The position numbers and the translations under genes were made by a program. Positions 50,981 to 63,958 of a stretch of 64,000 bases of DNA are shown here, in pieces (position 1 is the first letter of the stretch; each line of letters begins with the position of its first letter). Origin of the DNA: Teichococcus aerophilus (GTDB taxonomy: Bacteria > Pseudomonadota > Alphaproteobacteria > Acetobacterales > Acetobacteraceae). The DNA lies in NCBI RefSeq assembly GCF_014490485.1, contig NZ_JACTVA010000003.1:62001-126000 (forward strand), given 5' to 3'. A model generated the notes under the pieces. It searched no databases and had not been told where the DNA came from. It saw nothing but the letters and a program-made list of their open reading frames with translations.

Positions 50981-52558
50981 ATGCCTGGTTCCGCGAATGC
51001 CTTTCCCCGCCGCGCCCTGCTGGGCGGTGCCGCCCTGGCCTCCGCCGGGTTGCTGCACCGGCCCGCTTTGGCCCAGTCGGCGGCCAGCACGCTGCGGCTG
51101 GTGCCGCATGCCAACCTGCACACGCTAGACTCGCTGCAGTCCAGCGCGCTGATCGCCCTGACGGCGGCGATGGCGATCTGGGACCAGTTGTTCGCGCTGG
51201 ACAGCAAGCTGGTGCCGCAGCCGCAGATGGTGGAATCCTACGAGCTCTCGGACGACAAGCTGCATTGGCGCTTCCGCTTGCGCGAGGGCCTGCTGTTCCA
51301 TGATGGGGAGAAGGTGCGCGCGGCCGACTGCGTCGCCTCCATCAACCGCTGGGCGCAGCGGGACCTGTTCGGCCGCCGCCTCGCCGCGCAGTTGCAGGAG
51401 ATGCGCGCGGTGGACGACCGCGCGTTCGAGATCCGGCTGAAGGCACCCTACAACCAGCTACTCTACGGCTTCGGCGCCACCTCCTGCTTCATCATGCCGG
51501 AACGTGTGGCCGCCACCCCGGCCAGCGCCGCCGTCACCGACTTCACCGGCAGCGGCCCGTTCATCTTCAAGCAGGATGAATGGGTGGCCGGGGCGTCCGC
51601 CGTGTTCGCCCGCAACCCGCGCTATGTGCCCCGGCAGGAGAAGCCGGACATGTGGGCCGGCGGCAAGGTGGCGAAGCTGGAACGCATCGAGTGGAAGATC
51701 ATGCCGGACCCGGCGACCGCCATCGCGGCGCTGCAGACCGGCGAGGTCGACTGGCTGGAACGACCGCTGGCCGATTTGCTGCCCACCATCCGCGGGCGGC
51801 GGGATTTGCAGGTGCAGGCGCTGGACCCCTTCGGCTTCTGGTCCGAGCTACGGCTGAATGTCAGCGCGCCGCCCTTCGACAACCCGGCGCTGCGCCGTGC
51901 CCTGCTGCCCGCGACGGTGCAGGGCGACTACATGCAATCCATCGTCGGCGGCGAGCCCAGCCTGTATCGCGACGATGTCGGCTTCTTCCTGCCCGGCTCC
52001 CCTGCCGCCAGCCCGGCCGGGATGGAGGCTATTACCGGCCCGCGCAGCGTGGAGCGCGCCAGGCAGCTGGTGAAGCAGTCCGGCTACAAGGGCGAGACCA
52101 TCATCCAGATGGCGGCGACCGACCTGGCCTCCGCCGCCGCCATGTCGCCCGTGGCGCGGCAGATGATGCAGGAGATCGGCCTGACGGTGGATTACCAGAG
52201 CCTGGACTGGGGCAGCGTCTCCAGCCGCGCGCTGGCCGCCGGCGCCGCCGAGCGCGGGACGTGGCACGCCTACTGCGTCGCCTGGGGCGGGCTGTGGATC
52301 ACCAATCCGGTCAGCCACCTGCATCTCTACGGCACCTCCCCCAACCCGCGGATGGAAGCGCTGCGAGATAGCTGGTTCTCCGCCCCCTCGGTGGAGGAGC
52401 AGCGCGGCGTGGCGGGGCAGATGCAGGCGCTGGCGTTCCAGGAACCGCCGGTCATCCCGCTCGGCCAGTACTTCATTCCCAACGCCTTCAACCGGAAGGT
52501 GACGGGCATGGTGCCTAGCCCCGTCTCGCTGTTCTGGAACATCGAGAAATCGGCGTGA
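50981..52558 (+). CDS. Dipeptide-type ABC substrate-binding protein (SBP_bac_5), Tat-exported
   Basis: A 525-residue periplasmic binding protein. The leader MPGSANAFPRRALLGGAALASAG has a twin-arginine signal, cleaved near LAQS. TLRLVPHANLHTLDSLQSS and the WRFRLREGLLFHDGEKVRAADCVASINRW block are typical of DppA/OppA-like proteins. No permease or ATPase genes are adjacent. A dipeptidase follows 180 bp later, so a role in peptide or amino-acid-derived compound uptake is a fair inference. Glutathione or nickel carriers are alternatives within the family. Confidence 0.88.
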   Translation: MPGSANAFPRRALLGGAALASAGLLHRPALAQSAASTLRLVPHANLHTLDSLQSSALIALTAAMAIWDQLFALDSKLVPQPQMVESYELSDDKLHWRFRLREGLLFHDGEKVRAADCVASINRWAQRDLFGRRLAAQLQEMRAVDDRAFEIRLKAPYNQLLYGFGATSCFIMPERVAATPASAAVTDFTGSGPFIFKQDEWVAGASAVFARNPRYVPRQEKPDMWAGGKVAKLERIEWKIMPDPATAIAALQTGEVDWLERPLADLLPTIRGRRDLQVQALDPFGFWSELRLNVSAPPFDNPALRRALLPATVQGDYMQSIVGGEPSLYRDDVGFFLPGSPAASPAGMEAITGPRSVERARQLVKQSGYKGETIIQMAATDLASAAAMSPVARQMMQEIGLTVDYQSLDWGSVSSRALAAGAAERGTWHAYCVAWGGLWITNPVSHLHLYGTSPNPRMEALRDSWFSAPSVEEQRGVAGQMQALAFQEPPVIPLGQYFIPNAFNRKVTGMVPSPVSLFWNIEKSA

Positions 52559-52738
52559 GCCCCATGGAGCCACGTTCCACCCACAGTGTGGCCTCGGTGG
52601 CCGGCTCAGGACCAACCTTCCTGCTTTGTCAGGGCCACGCTGCCTGTAAAGTCTGGCTGACAACCGAAGCGAGGGTGTTGACGGCCCGGCACGCCGGGGC
52701 GAAGCCTTTCACCTGACATAACGTCCCGGACCGCACCG

Positions 52739-53764
52739 ATGCCCGACACCCTGAAGCCGGCCGAACTTCACGCGGCGACGCTGACGCTCGATACACATGT
52801 CGACATCCCCTGGCCGGAGACCCCGGACCCGCGCAGCGAGACCAACCGCTGCGTGGACTACCCCAAGATGACGGCGGGCGGGCTGAAGGCGGTGGTCTTC
52901 GCCGCCTACCTGCCACAGGGCCTACGTACGCCAGAGGGCTTCGCCGCCGCCGCCCAGCGGGCCGAGGCGATGCTGCGCGCCATCCGTGCCACCGCATCAG
53001 GCGGCGACCGGCGCATCGCCAGCCGCTCCACCGACGTCGAGTTCGCCCGGGCCGAAGGCGGCACCTCCGTGCTGATGGCGGTGGAGAACGGCTACGCGAT
53101 GGGTGACGATCTCTCCCGCCTGGCGCTGTGGCGCGGGCTGGGCGCCTGCTACGTCACGCTGACGCATAACGGGCACAACCAGCTCTCCGATTCCGCTATC
53201 CCGATGGCCTCGCTGGGCGATGGGCCGACGCTGCATGGCGGGCTCTCCGACCTCGGCCGCGCCGCGATCGCCGAGATGAATGCGCTGGGCCTGCTGGTCG
53301 ATATCTCCCATGTCGCGAAGAGCGCGATGATGCAGGCGGTGAGCCTCTCCCGCTCCCCGGTGGTGGCGACGCATACATGCTGCCGGGCGCTGCGCGACCA
53401 CCCCCGTAACCTGGATGACGAGCAGCTGGACGCGGTCGCCTCCGTCAACGGCGTGGTGCAGATCACCGCCGTGCCGGCTTTCCTGCGCAACCCGGATGCC
53501 GATGGCCGCTACCGCGCCAGCGTGGCCGACATGGCCGACCACATCGACTACGCGGTGAAGCGGATCGGGCTGGAGCATGTGGGCCTGTCTTCCGACTTCG
53601 ATGGCGGCGGCGGCGTCGAGGGCTGGCGCAGCGCGGCGGACAGCGCCAACCTGACGGCCGAGCTGATGCGCCGTGGCTATGACGCGCCGAAGATCGCGCA
53701 TCTCTGGGCCGGCAACTTCCTGCGCTGCATGCGCATGGCGGAAGGCGTGGCGGCGGGCAGCTGA
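52739..53764 (+). CDS. Membrane dipeptidase family (renal dipeptidase-like)
   Basis: A 341-residue zinc dipeptidase of the M19 family. The HxD zinc ligands are in TLDTHVDIP (His20, Asp22). A bridging Glu lies in LMAVENGYAMG, and further His ligands are in VDISHVAK and VVATHTCCRALRDHPRN. HVGLSSDFDGGGGVEGW is the C-terminal signature. No signal peptide is present. It may act on dipeptides brought in with the help of the preceding binding protein. Confidence 0.9.
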   Translation: MPDTLKPAELHAATLTLDTHVDIPWPETPDPRSETNRCVDYPKMTAGGLKAVVFAAYLPQGLRTPEGFAAAAQRAEAMLRAIRATASGGDRRIASRSTDVEFARAEGGTSVLMAVENGYAMGDDLSRLALWRGLGACYVTLTHNGHNQLSDSAIPMASLGDGPTLHGGLSDLGRAAIAEMNALGLLVDISHVAKSAMMQAVSLSRSPVVATHTCCRALRDHPRNLDDEQLDAVASVNGVVQITAVPAFLRNPDADGRYRASVADMADHIDYAVKRIGLEHVGLSSDFDGGGGVEGWRSAADSANLTAELMRRGYDAPKIAHLWAGNFLRCMRMAEGVAAGS

Positions 53765-53774
53765 GCCCGGCCGC

Positions 53775-53806
53775 CTGAAGGCGGTGGCCGTCTCCGCCGC
53801 CTTCAG
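53775..53806. terminator. Hairpin between convergent dipeptidase and GNAT genes
   Basis: A perfect 10-bp stem, CTGAAGGCGG with CCGCCTTCAG, and a 12-base loop. The right arm overlaps the GNAT stop codon. Confidence 0.5.
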
Positions 53807-54648
53807 CCCAGTTCGAAGCTGGCGACGCCGAAGATGCGGTGGCGCATCACCGCCGGCGCCGGGCCGGCATACATCCGCGCCGTCTCGAATACCGGCTGCA
53901 TCCTCGCCGCTTCGGCCAGGGCGACGGCTTCCGCGTTCGGCTCCGGCAAGTCGAGGCTAATGGGCCCGTCGATGCCTACCACCAGTGCATCGAACAGGCT
54001 GCGCGCGGCGGCGGCGTCCATGGCCGTCAGCGGGCCGATCTTGGCGCCGTCTCGGCAGGGGCGCAGCACGCCGAAGCCCACGGCCGCGCCATCCCGCATC
54101 ACGGCCAGCGCCCGATGGCCAGGGGCGGCGATCCAGGCGCGCAGGAAGGCGTCGCGCGGCGTGGGAAAGACGCTGGCATCCAGCGCCGCCAACGCGGCGA
54201 AGGGCAGCGTTGCCGCCGGCACTACCTGCCCTGCCCCGCCGCCGTCACCGACCAGGCGCGGTGATAGCGCGGTGTAGCGGACATTCCGCCACGCCAGCTG
54301 GAAGCCGGATTTGCGGTAGTTGGCCTGCTGCGCCACCACACCATCCAGCCCGACCACCCGGCCCGACAGGTGTTCCATCGCCCGCCGCCACAGCGCGAGG
54401 CCAACCCCCTGGCCGCGCCGTTCCGGCCGGGCGATGTAGAAGCCAATGAAGCCGAAGCCAGTGCCGTAGCGGGTGGCGGAAATGCAGGCGGCCATGCCCC
54501 CGGCATCCTCGGCCAGCAGGAAGCCGCCGGGGTCGGCGGCCCAGAAGGCATCGGCGTCGTTCAGGCCCGGGTTCCAGCCCTCCGCTGCCGCCCAGTTCAT
54601 CATCTGGTCCAGTTCAGTGCGCGTGGCGGCGCGGATGTCGACGCTCAT
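53803..54648 (-). CDS. GNAT N-acetyltransferase
   Basis: A 281-residue protein with an N-terminal GNAT domain. The acetyl-CoA loop is RRGQGVGLALW (about residues 77-87) following FIGFYIARPE. The second half (FLRAWIAAPGHRALAVMRDGAAVGFGVLRPC) has the look of the Acetyltransf_18 type C-terminal domain. Substrate unknown. The ATG overlaps the hutF stop (ATGA), so it is coupled to histidine breakdown; it may act on an amine or amino-acid intermediate, but this is only context. Confidence 0.85.
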   Translation of the reverse strand: MSVDIRAATRTELDQMMNWAAAEGWNPGLNDADAFWAADPGGFLLAEDAGGMAACISATRYGTGFGFIGFYIARPERRGQGVGLALWRRAMEHLSGRVVGLDGVVAQQANYRKSGFQLAWRNVRYTALSPRLVGDGGGAGQVVPAATLPFAALAALDASVFPTPRDAFLRAWIAAPGHRALAVMRDGAAVGFGVLRPCRDGAKIGPLTAMDAAAARSLFDALVVGIDGPISLDLPEPNAEAVALAEAARMQPVFETARMYAGPAPAVMRHRIFGVASFELG

Positions 54649-56024
54649 GCCGTCAGGCGCTGCATCGCGGCGCGGAAGCGTGTGGCGATGCGCTCCCGGT
54701 CGACATGGCGGCCATCGGCCACCACGACGCGACCACCGGCGACGACGCTGCGGATCGGGTTGGCCTGGCCGCTGAACACCCAGGCATCCAGCAGGCTATC
54801 CTCGCTTAGGCCCACCAGGGCGGGGTGCGCCGGATCCAACTCTATTAGGTCGCAGCGCATTCCAGGGGCGATGGCGCCGATGGGGCGGGCGCTGACCTGG
54901 GTGCCGCCCCGCAGCGCCGCATCCAGCAGGTTGCGGCCGGGATGTGGGTGGACGGGATCGGTCGCCACGGAGCGGGCGTTGTGGGCGAGGCGCTGGCTGG
55001 TCTCCAACTGGCGCATCTCGTCCCGCGGCGAGGTGCCGACATGGCTGTCAGTGCCGAAACCAAACCGGCCATTCGCTTTCGCGTAGGCGGCGTAGCCGAA
55101 GATGCCATCGCCCAGCGAGGCTTCCGTGGTCGGGCACAGCCCGGCGACGGCGCCGCTGCGGGCCAGGCCTTCGGCCTCCGCCTCCGTCATGTGGGTGGAG
55201 TGGATCAGGCACCAGCGCGCATCGAGCGGCATGTTGGCCAGCAGCCATTCCACCGGGCGGGCACCGGTGACGGCCAGGCATTCGGCCACTTCCCGCCGCT
55301 GCTCGGCGGCGTGGATGTGGATGGGGCCGTCGAAGCGCGCCACCTCGGCCAGCATTCCCGGCGTCACCGCCCGCAGCGAATGCGGCGCGAGGCCGAGCCC
55401 GGCCTGGGCATCGCCGGCGATGGAGGCGCGGATGTCCTCGACAATGCGCCAGTAGCCATCAAGGTCGTTCAGGAACCGCCGCTGGCCGGGGACCGGGTCT
55501 TTGCCGAAGATGCCGCCGTGGCGGTACAGGCTGGGAAGCAGCGTGATGCCAATGCCTGCCTGCCGCGCGGCTTCAAGGTGCCGCAGTGCCATCTCGGCGG
55601 GTGCGGCATAGGCCGTGCCATCCGGCTGATGATGCAGGTAGTGGAACTCGGCGATACTGGTGAAGCCCCATTCCAGGCACTCGGCGTAGAGCTGGGCGGC
55701 GACGGCCTCGGCATCCTCCGGCGTGAAGCGGTGGACGAAGCGGTACATCGTCTGCCGCCAGGTCCAGAAGGAATCCTCGCCACCCTCGGCATCCCGCGCC
55801 TCGGGCGGGGAGCGGCGCTCGCCCAGCCCGGCCATGGCGCGCTGGAAGGCATGGGAATGCAGGTTGGGCACGCCGGGGATGACCGCGCCTGCCAGGCGCT
55901 GCGCCTCGCCAGCCAGCGCATCGGGGGTGACCGCGAGGATGGTGCCGGCGGTATCGGCCTCGACCAGCACGTCATGCGCCCAGCCTTGGGGCAGCAGGGC
56001 GGAAGCAGCGTGGAATCGCGGCAT
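54645..56024 (-). CDS. hutF: Formimidoylglutamate deiminase
   Basis: HutF turns N-formimino-L-glutamate into N-formyl-L-glutamate and ammonia. The 459-residue amidohydrolase has the metal site GVPNLHSHAFQRAMAGL, the LEWGFTSIAEFHYLHHQPDG segment, and the GFGTDSHVGTSPRDEMRQLE end. It is divergent from hutC across 65 bp that hold a palindrome. Its presence indicates the five-step route with formylglutamate, needing HutG, which is not in the window. Confidence 0.94.
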   Translation of the reverse strand: MPRFHAASALLPQGWAHDVLVEADTAGTILAVTPDALAGEAQRLAGAVIPGVPNLHSHAFQRAMAGLGERRSPPEARDAEGGEDSFWTWRQTMYRFVHRFTPEDAEAVAAQLYAECLEWGFTSIAEFHYLHHQPDGTAYAAPAEMALRHLEAARQAGIGITLLPSLYRHGGIFGKDPVPGQRRFLNDLDGYWRIVEDIRASIAGDAQAGLGLAPHSLRAVTPGMLAEVARFDGPIHIHAAEQRREVAECLAVTGARPVEWLLANMPLDARWCLIHSTHMTEAEAEGLARSGAVAGLCPTTEASLGDGIFGYAAYAKANGRFGFGTDSHVGTSPRDEMRQLETSQRLAHNARSVATDPVHPHPGRNLLDAALRGGTQVSARPIGAIAPGMRCDLIELDPAHPALVGLSEDSLLDAWVFSGQANPIRSVVAGGRVVVADGRHVDRERIATRFRAAMQRLTA

Positions 56025-56073
56025 GGCCGGGGCATCCTGTCCGGTGGAGTGGCATGGTTTCCCTGTTGACGAG

Positions 56074-56089
56074 GGTTGTCAATACAACC
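56074..56089. promoter_or_regulatory. Candidate HutC operator
   Basis: GGTTGTCAATACAACC is a near-palindrome (arms GGTTGT and ACAACC) in the hutF/hutC gap, directly before the first possible hutC ATG. It resembles the known TTGTATA-TACAA type HutC site. It would control both divergent transcripts. Confidence 0.55.
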
Positions 56090-56821
56090 ATGCTTCGCCC
56101 CATGATGCAGCCGGACAGCGACCCCACCGCCCCCCGCTACCAGCAGATCAAGAGCTTCATCCTGGATCGGGTGCGGAGCGGCGAATGGTCCCCCGACGAT
56201 CGCGTGCCATCCGAGAACGAGCTGGTGAAGCTGACCGGCCATTCCCGCGTCACCGTTGGCCGCGCATTGCGGGAACTCGCGGATGCCGGGCTGCTGAAGC
56301 GCGTGCAGGGCGTCGGCACCTTCGTCGCCGGCGGCCCGCCGCAATCGGCGCTGCTGGAATTGCGTGACATCGCCGAGGAAATCACCGAACGCGGCCATCG
56401 CCACACGGCGCGGGTGGAGGTGCTGGAACGCCGGGTGGCGGATGTGGCGCTGGCCGTGGCCTTCGGCCTGCCGGAGGGCAGCCCGCTGTTCCACAGCCGC
56501 ATGGTGCACCTGGAAGACGACGTGCCCGTGCAGCTGGAAGACCGCTTTGTGAATCCAGTGATCGCGCCTGACTACCTGGTGCAGGATTTCACCCGCACGA
56601 CCCCCTACGCCCACCTGATGGCCGCCGCCCCCGCGGAGCGCGTGGAGCATGTGGTGGAGTCCATCCGCCCGGATGCCGCCACCATCGCCGCGCTGGCCAT
56701 CACGCCCGACGAGCCTTGCCTGCTGATCCACCGCCGCACCTGGTCCCGCCGCATGGTGGCGACGCGGGCGTGGCTGACCCATCCCGGAAGCCGCTACCGC
56801 CTCGGCGGTGCCTTGCGTTGA
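56090..56821 (+). CDS. hutC: Histidine utilisation repressor (GntR/UTRA)
   Basis: A HutC-type repressor that releases DNA on binding urocanate. The 243-residue version has the winged-helix domain [65 protein letters not shown] followed by a UTRA domain ending in [26 protein letters not shown], a typical HutC tail. The start is unsure: ATGs at 56090, 56102 and 56105 are all in frame and none has a clear ribosome-binding site. It leads hutC-hutU-hutH-hutI. Confidence 0.93.
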   Translation: MLRPMMQPDSDPTAPRYQQIKSFILDRVRSGEWSPDDRVPSENELVKLTGHSRVTVGRALRELADAGLLKRVQGVGTFVAGGPPQSALLELRDIAEEITERGHRHTARVEVLERRVADVALAVAFGLPEGSPLFHSRMVHLEDDVPVQLEDRFVNPVIAPDYLVQDFTRTTPYAHLMAAAPAERVEHVVESIRPDAATIAALAITPDEPCLLIHRRTWSRRMVATRAWLTHPGSRYRLGGALR

Positions 56822-56835
56822 AAGAAGCCAGACCC

Positions 56836-58508
<1,673 letters not shown>

Positions 58509-58512
<4 letters not shown>

Positions 58513-60014
58513 TCATCGCCCCCGGTTCCGCCACGCTGGCGCAACTGCGCGCCATCATGCAGGGCGAGGCGCTGGAGCTGCCGCAAGGCTGGCAGGCGCC
58601 GCTGGAACAATCCGTCGCCGCACTGGCCGCGCGCATCGCCTCGGGCGAGGCGCTGTACGGCGTCAATACCGGCTTCGGCAAGCTGGCCAGCCAGAGAATC
58701 GGCAGTGCCGACCTGGCAAAGCTGCAACTCAACCTGTTGCGCAGCCATGCCGCCGGCATCGGCAGCTTCATGCCGGAACCGGTGGTGCGGCTGATCCTGG
58801 CGCTGAAGGCGATGTCGCTGGCCCGCGGTGCCTCCGCCGTGCGCCCGGTGGTGGTGCAGACACTGCTGGGCCTGCTCAATGCCGGGGTGCTGCCGGCCAT
58901 TCCGGCCAAGGGCTCCGTCGGTGCCTCGGGGGATCTGGCACCGCTGGCGCATCTGTCGCTGGTACTGATCGGTGAGGGCCAGGCGCGGGTGGAAGGCACG
59001 ACCGTCTCGGGCGCCGAGGCGCTGCGGCTTGCTGGCCTGCCACCCGTCGCGCTGGGGCCGAAGGAAGGGCTGGCGCTGCTGAACGGCACCCAGGTCTCGA
59101 CAGCGCTGGCCCTGGTGGGGCTGTTCCAGGCGCAGGACCTGCTGCACACCGGCCTGACCGCCGGGGCGATGAGCGTCGACGCCGCGCGCGGCTCCGACAC
59201 GCCGTTCGACCCGCGCATCCATGCCCTGCGTGGCCAGCCCGGGCAGATCGAGGCCGCCGCCACGCTGCGCCGCCTGCTGGACGGCAGCGCCATCCGCGAG
59301 AGCCACCGCACCGGCGACACCCGTGTGCAGGACCCGTATTGCCTGCGCTGCCAGCCCCAGGTCATGGGCGCCTGCGCCGACCAGCTGGCGCACGCCGCCA
59401 CGGTGCTGCAGCGGGAAGCCAATGCCGTGACCGACAACCCGCTGGTGACGGCGGAGGGCGAGGTGCTCTCCGGCGGCAATTTCCATGCGGAACCTGTGGC
59501 TTTCGCTGCGGACAACATCGCCCTGGCGGTGGCCGAGATCGGCGCACTGGCCGAGCGCCGCATCGCCCTGCTGACGGACCCGGTGCTCTCCGGCCTGCCG
59601 GCCTTCCTGGTGCGGGAAGGTGGGCTGAACTCCGGCTTCATGATCGCGCAGGTGACGGCGGCGGCGCTGGCCAGCGAGAACAAGTCGCTCGCGCATCCGC
59701 GCAGCGTCGACAGCATGCCGACCAGCGCCAACCAGGAGGACCATGTCAGCATGGCCACCGGCGCGGCCCTGCGGCTGGCGGAGATGGCGGACAACACCGC
59801 CGGCATCCTGGCGATCGAGCTGCTGGCGGCGGCGCAGGGCATCGGCTTCCACCGTCCCCTCACCTCCTCCCCGCCCGTCGAGCAGGCGGTGGCAATGGTA
59901 CGGTCGCAGGCGGCGCCGTGGGACGAGGACCGCCACATGGCGCCGGACATCGCCGCGGTGAAGGCCCTGGTGGAGGCCGGCGACTTCGCCGCCCTGGCGG
60001 AAGGGCGCGGCTGA
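58509..60014 (+). CDS. hutH: Histidine ammonia-lyase
   Basis: HutH removes ammonia from histidine to give urocanate. The 501-residue protein has the self-made MIO cofactor triad Ala139-Ser140-Gly141 in [22 protein letters not shown], and the HDPYCLRCQ-like segment seen as [15 protein letters not shown]. The ATG overlaps the hutU stop, and its own stop shares one base with the hutI ATG (TGATG). Confidence 0.97.
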
Positions 60015-61198
60015 TGTTCGACCGCGTCTGGCTGAACGCCCACCTCGCCACCATGGATGGCCCCGGCCTGGGCATCATCGAGGACGGCGCCGTCGCGGCA
60101 AAGGATGGCCGCATAGCCTGGGTCGGCCCACGGACCGAACTGCCGGGCCCGGCGGCGGAGACGGTGGATTGCAACGGCGCCTGGGTGCTGCCGGGGTTGA
60201 TCGACTGCCATACCCACCTCGTCTTCGGCGGCAACCGCGCCGCCGAGTTCGAGCAGCGGCTGGCCGGCGCCACCTACGAGCAGATCGCCCGCGCCGGCGG
60301 CGGCATTTTTTCGAGTGTCCGCGCCACGCGGGCAGCCAGCGAGGACGAGTTGTACGAGGCCGGGCTGCCGCGCCTGCAGGGGCTGCTGGCCGAGGGCGTC
60401 ACCACCGTCGAGATCAAGTCCGGCTACGGGCTGGACCTGGAGAGCGAGTTGAAGATGCTGCGCGTCGCCCGCCGCCTGGGCGAGACCCAGCCGGTGACGG
60501 TGGCCACCACCCTACTAGCCGCCCATGCGGTGCCGCCCGGCTATGAAGGCGGCACGGCGGCCTTCGCCCGGCATGTGGCGCAGGACATCGTGCCGGCCGC
60601 CATTGGCCTGGCCGACGCGGTGGATGCGTTCTGCGAGGGCATCGCCTTCTCGCCCGAGGAAACCGGCTGGGTGTTCGGTGCCGCACGCGCGCGCGGCCTG
60701 CCGGTTAAGCTGCACGCGGACCAGCTCTCCGACCTCGGCGGCGCGGCGCTGGCCGCGCGGTACGGCGCCCTGTCCGCCGACCACCTGGAATATGCCAGCG
60801 CGGAGGGCCTGCGGGCGATGGCGGCGGCCGGCAGCGTGGCGGTGCTGCTGCCCGGCGCCACCTACTTCCTGCGGGAAGCCCGCCACCCCGACATCGCCGC
60901 CATGCGCGCGGCGGGGGTACGGATGGCGCTCTCCACCGACATGAATCCCGGCTCCTCCCCCGCCCGATCCCTGCTGCTGATGTTGAACCTGGGCTGCACG
61001 CTGTTCCGCCTGACGGTGGAAGAAGCCCTGCTGGGCGTGACGCGGCACGCCGCCGCGGCGCTGGGGATGGAGGATCGGGGCGTGCTGCGTGCCGGCGCAC
61101 GGTGCGACCTGGCGCTGTTCGGAATCGGCCGTCCGGCGGAGCTCTGCTACTGGCTCGGCGGCAACCCTTGCCTTGGCCGTGTCGTCGGCGGCGCATGA
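60014..61198 (+). CDS. hutI: Imidazolonepropionase
   Basis: HutI opens the imidazolone ring to formiminoglutamate. The 394-residue amidohydrolase has the metal site [40 protein letters not shown], and [23 protein letters not shown]. The ATG shares its A with the last base of the hutH stop. It closes the plus-strand hut series. hutG is not found downstream; the next gene is pdhA. Confidence 0.96.
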   Translation: MFDRVWLNAHLATMDGPGLGIIEDGAVAAKDGRIAWVGPRTELPGPAAETVDCNGAWVLPGLIDCHTHLVFGGNRAAEFEQRLAGATYEQIARAGGGIFSSVRATRAASEDELYEAGLPRLQGLLAEGVTTVEIKSGYGLDLESELKMLRVARRLGETQPVTVATTLLAAHAVPPGYEGGTAAFARHVAQDIVPAAIGLADAVDAFCEGIAFSPEETGWVFGAARARGLPVKLHADQLSDLGGAALAARYGALSADHLEYASAEGLRAMAAAGSVAVLLPGATYFLREARHPDIAAMRAAGVRMALSTDMNPGSSPARSLLLMLNLGCTLFRLTVEEALLGVTRHAAAALGMEDRGVLRAGARCDLALFGIGRPAELCYWLGGNPCLGRVVGGA

Positions 61199-61207
61199 GC
61201 AATGTCG

Positions 61208-61233
61208 GCGGGCATTACAGTTCGCCCGCATTT
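61208..61233 (+). terminator. Weak terminator candidate after hutI
   Basis: GCGGGC pairs with GCCCGC across a ten-base loop and ATTT follows, 10 bp past the hutI stop. Confidence 0.4.
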
Positions 61234-61270
61234 AAGCTTCTAGAACAACGCGACAGGTAACTTGCGGGCA

Positions 61271-61299
61271 TTGGCGAATGCAAAGAAGTATCTTATACA
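61271..61299 (+). promoter_or_regulatory. Candidate pdhA promoter
   Basis: TTGGCG (-35, 61271-61276), exactly 17 bases, then TATACA (-10, 61294-61299). The -10 box lies inside the GntR-like operator at 61288-61304. Confidence 0.6.
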
Positions 61300-61304
61300 A
61301 GACC
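61288..61304. promoter_or_regulatory. Candidate GntR operator (site 2) at the pdh promoter
   Basis: GTATCTTATACAAGACC matches the site before the GntR gene (48907-48923) at 15 of 17 positions and covers the -10 box of the pdhA promoter. Binding here would block transcription of pdhA-pdhB-pdhC. Confidence 0.6.
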
Positions 61305-61314
61305 CGCGAAAACT

Positions 61315-61333
61315 TTAACCGAGATTCGGTTAA
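61315..61333. promoter_or_regulatory. Second inverted repeat in the pdhA leader
   Basis: TTAACCGA-GAT-TCGGTTAA: a perfect 8-bp inverted repeat with a three-base centre, 16 bp after the proposed -10 box. It may be an operator for another regulator. A further GCCACG-TATTTG-CGTGGC hairpin lies at 61398-61415. Confidence 0.5.
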
Positions 61334-61468
61334 TCGCCATATTGCAGCGCAGCATCAATAAGTTAGCGTATTCGAGATGCTTGCAGTTCGGCCTGACGCC
61401 ACGTATTTGCGTGGCAGCGGCGCCGCCAATTCCGCGCGGCACCCGCCATGAAAGTCAGGAGCAGCCGT

Positions 61469-62527
61469 ATGGTCCAAGGCGCCAAAGCAGGCACCACCAA
61501 GCGTAGCGGCAGGCCGGGGCCGGCGCCTTCTTCCTTGAAGACCCCTCCCCTGAAAAACGAGGGTCTGACGCAGGAGCAGCTGCTCCAGGCTTACAACGAC
61601 ATGCTCCTCATCCGGCGGTTTGAGGAGAAGGCCGGCCAGCTTTACGGCATGGGCCTCATTGGCGGCTTCTGTCACCTGTATATCGGCCAGGAAGCCGTCG
61701 TCGTCGGCATGCAGATGTGCCTGAAGCCGGGCGACCAGGTCATCACCTCCTACCGCGACCATGGCCACATGCTGGCCACCGGCATGGAGTCCCGCGGCGT
61801 GATGGCCGAGCTGACCGGGCGCGAGGGTGGCTACTCCCGCGGCAAGGGCGGCTCGATGCACATGTTCTCGCGCGAGAAGGGCTTCTACGGCGGCCACGGC
61901 ATCGTTGGCGCGCAGGTCTCCATCGGCACCGGCCTGGCCTTCTCCAACATGTACCGCAACGACGGCTCCGTCTGCCTGACCTATTACGGCGACGGCGCGG
62001 CCAACCAGGGCCAGGTGTTCGAGAGCTACAACCTCGCCGCCCTGATGAAGCTGCCGGTCATCTTCATCATCGAGAACAACAAGTACGGCATGGGCACCAG
62101 CGCCGAGCGCGCCTCCGCCTCCAAGGACCGCTCCAAGGACGGCACGCCCTGGGGCATCCCGGGCGAGCAGGTGGACGGCATGGACGTGCAGGCGGTGAAG
62201 GCGGCCGGCGAGCGCGCCGTGGCCTACTGCCGCGAGGGCAACGGCCCCTACATCCTCGAGATGAAGACCTACCGCTACCGCGGCCACTCGATGTCCGACC
62301 CCGCGAAGTACCGTACGCGCGAGGAAGTGCAGAAGATGCGCGAGCAGCACGACCCGATCGAGACCATCCGCAAGATCCTGCTGGAAGGCGGGATGGACGA
62401 GACGAAGATCAAGACGGTGGACGACAAGGTGAAGACCATCGTCGCCGACGCCGCCGAGTTTGCGCAGACGTCCCCGGAGCCCGACGAGAAAGAGCTCTGG
62501 ACCGATATCCTGGTGGAGGCCCGCTGA
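61469..62527 (+). CDS. pdhA: Pyruvate dehydrogenase E1 component, alpha subunit
   Basis: With PdhB it decarboxylates pyruvate and passes acetyl to lipoyl-E2. The 352-residue protein contains the thiamine diphosphate motif [31 protein letters not shown] and the phosphorylation-loop-like [13 protein letters not shown]. An ATG at 61448 is in frame, but AGGAG at 61457-61461 lies seven bases before the ATG at 61469, so that start is preferred. About 30 disordered residues precede the core. The upstream region carries a promoter, an operator and an inverted repeat. Confidence 0.96.
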   Translation: MVQGAKAGTTKRSGRPGPAPSSLKTPPLKNEGLTQEQLLQAYNDMLLIRRFEEKAGQLYGMGLIGGFCHLYIGQEAVVVGMQMCLKPGDQVITSYRDHGHMLATGMESRGVMAELTGREGGYSRGKGGSMHMFSREKGFYGGHGIVGAQVSIGTGLAFSNMYRNDGSVCLTYYGDGAANQGQVFESYNLAALMKLPVIFIIENNKYGMGTSAERASASKDRSKDGTPWGIPGEQVDGMDVQAVKAAGERAVAYCREGNGPYILEMKTYRYRGHSMSDPAKYRTREEVQKMREQHDPIETIRKILLEGGMDETKIKTVDDKVKTIVADAAEFAQTSPEPDEKELWTDILVEAR

Positions 62528-62528
62528 G

Positions 62529-63944
<1,416 letters not shown>

Positions 63945-63958
63945 GAGGAAGCGGGACG

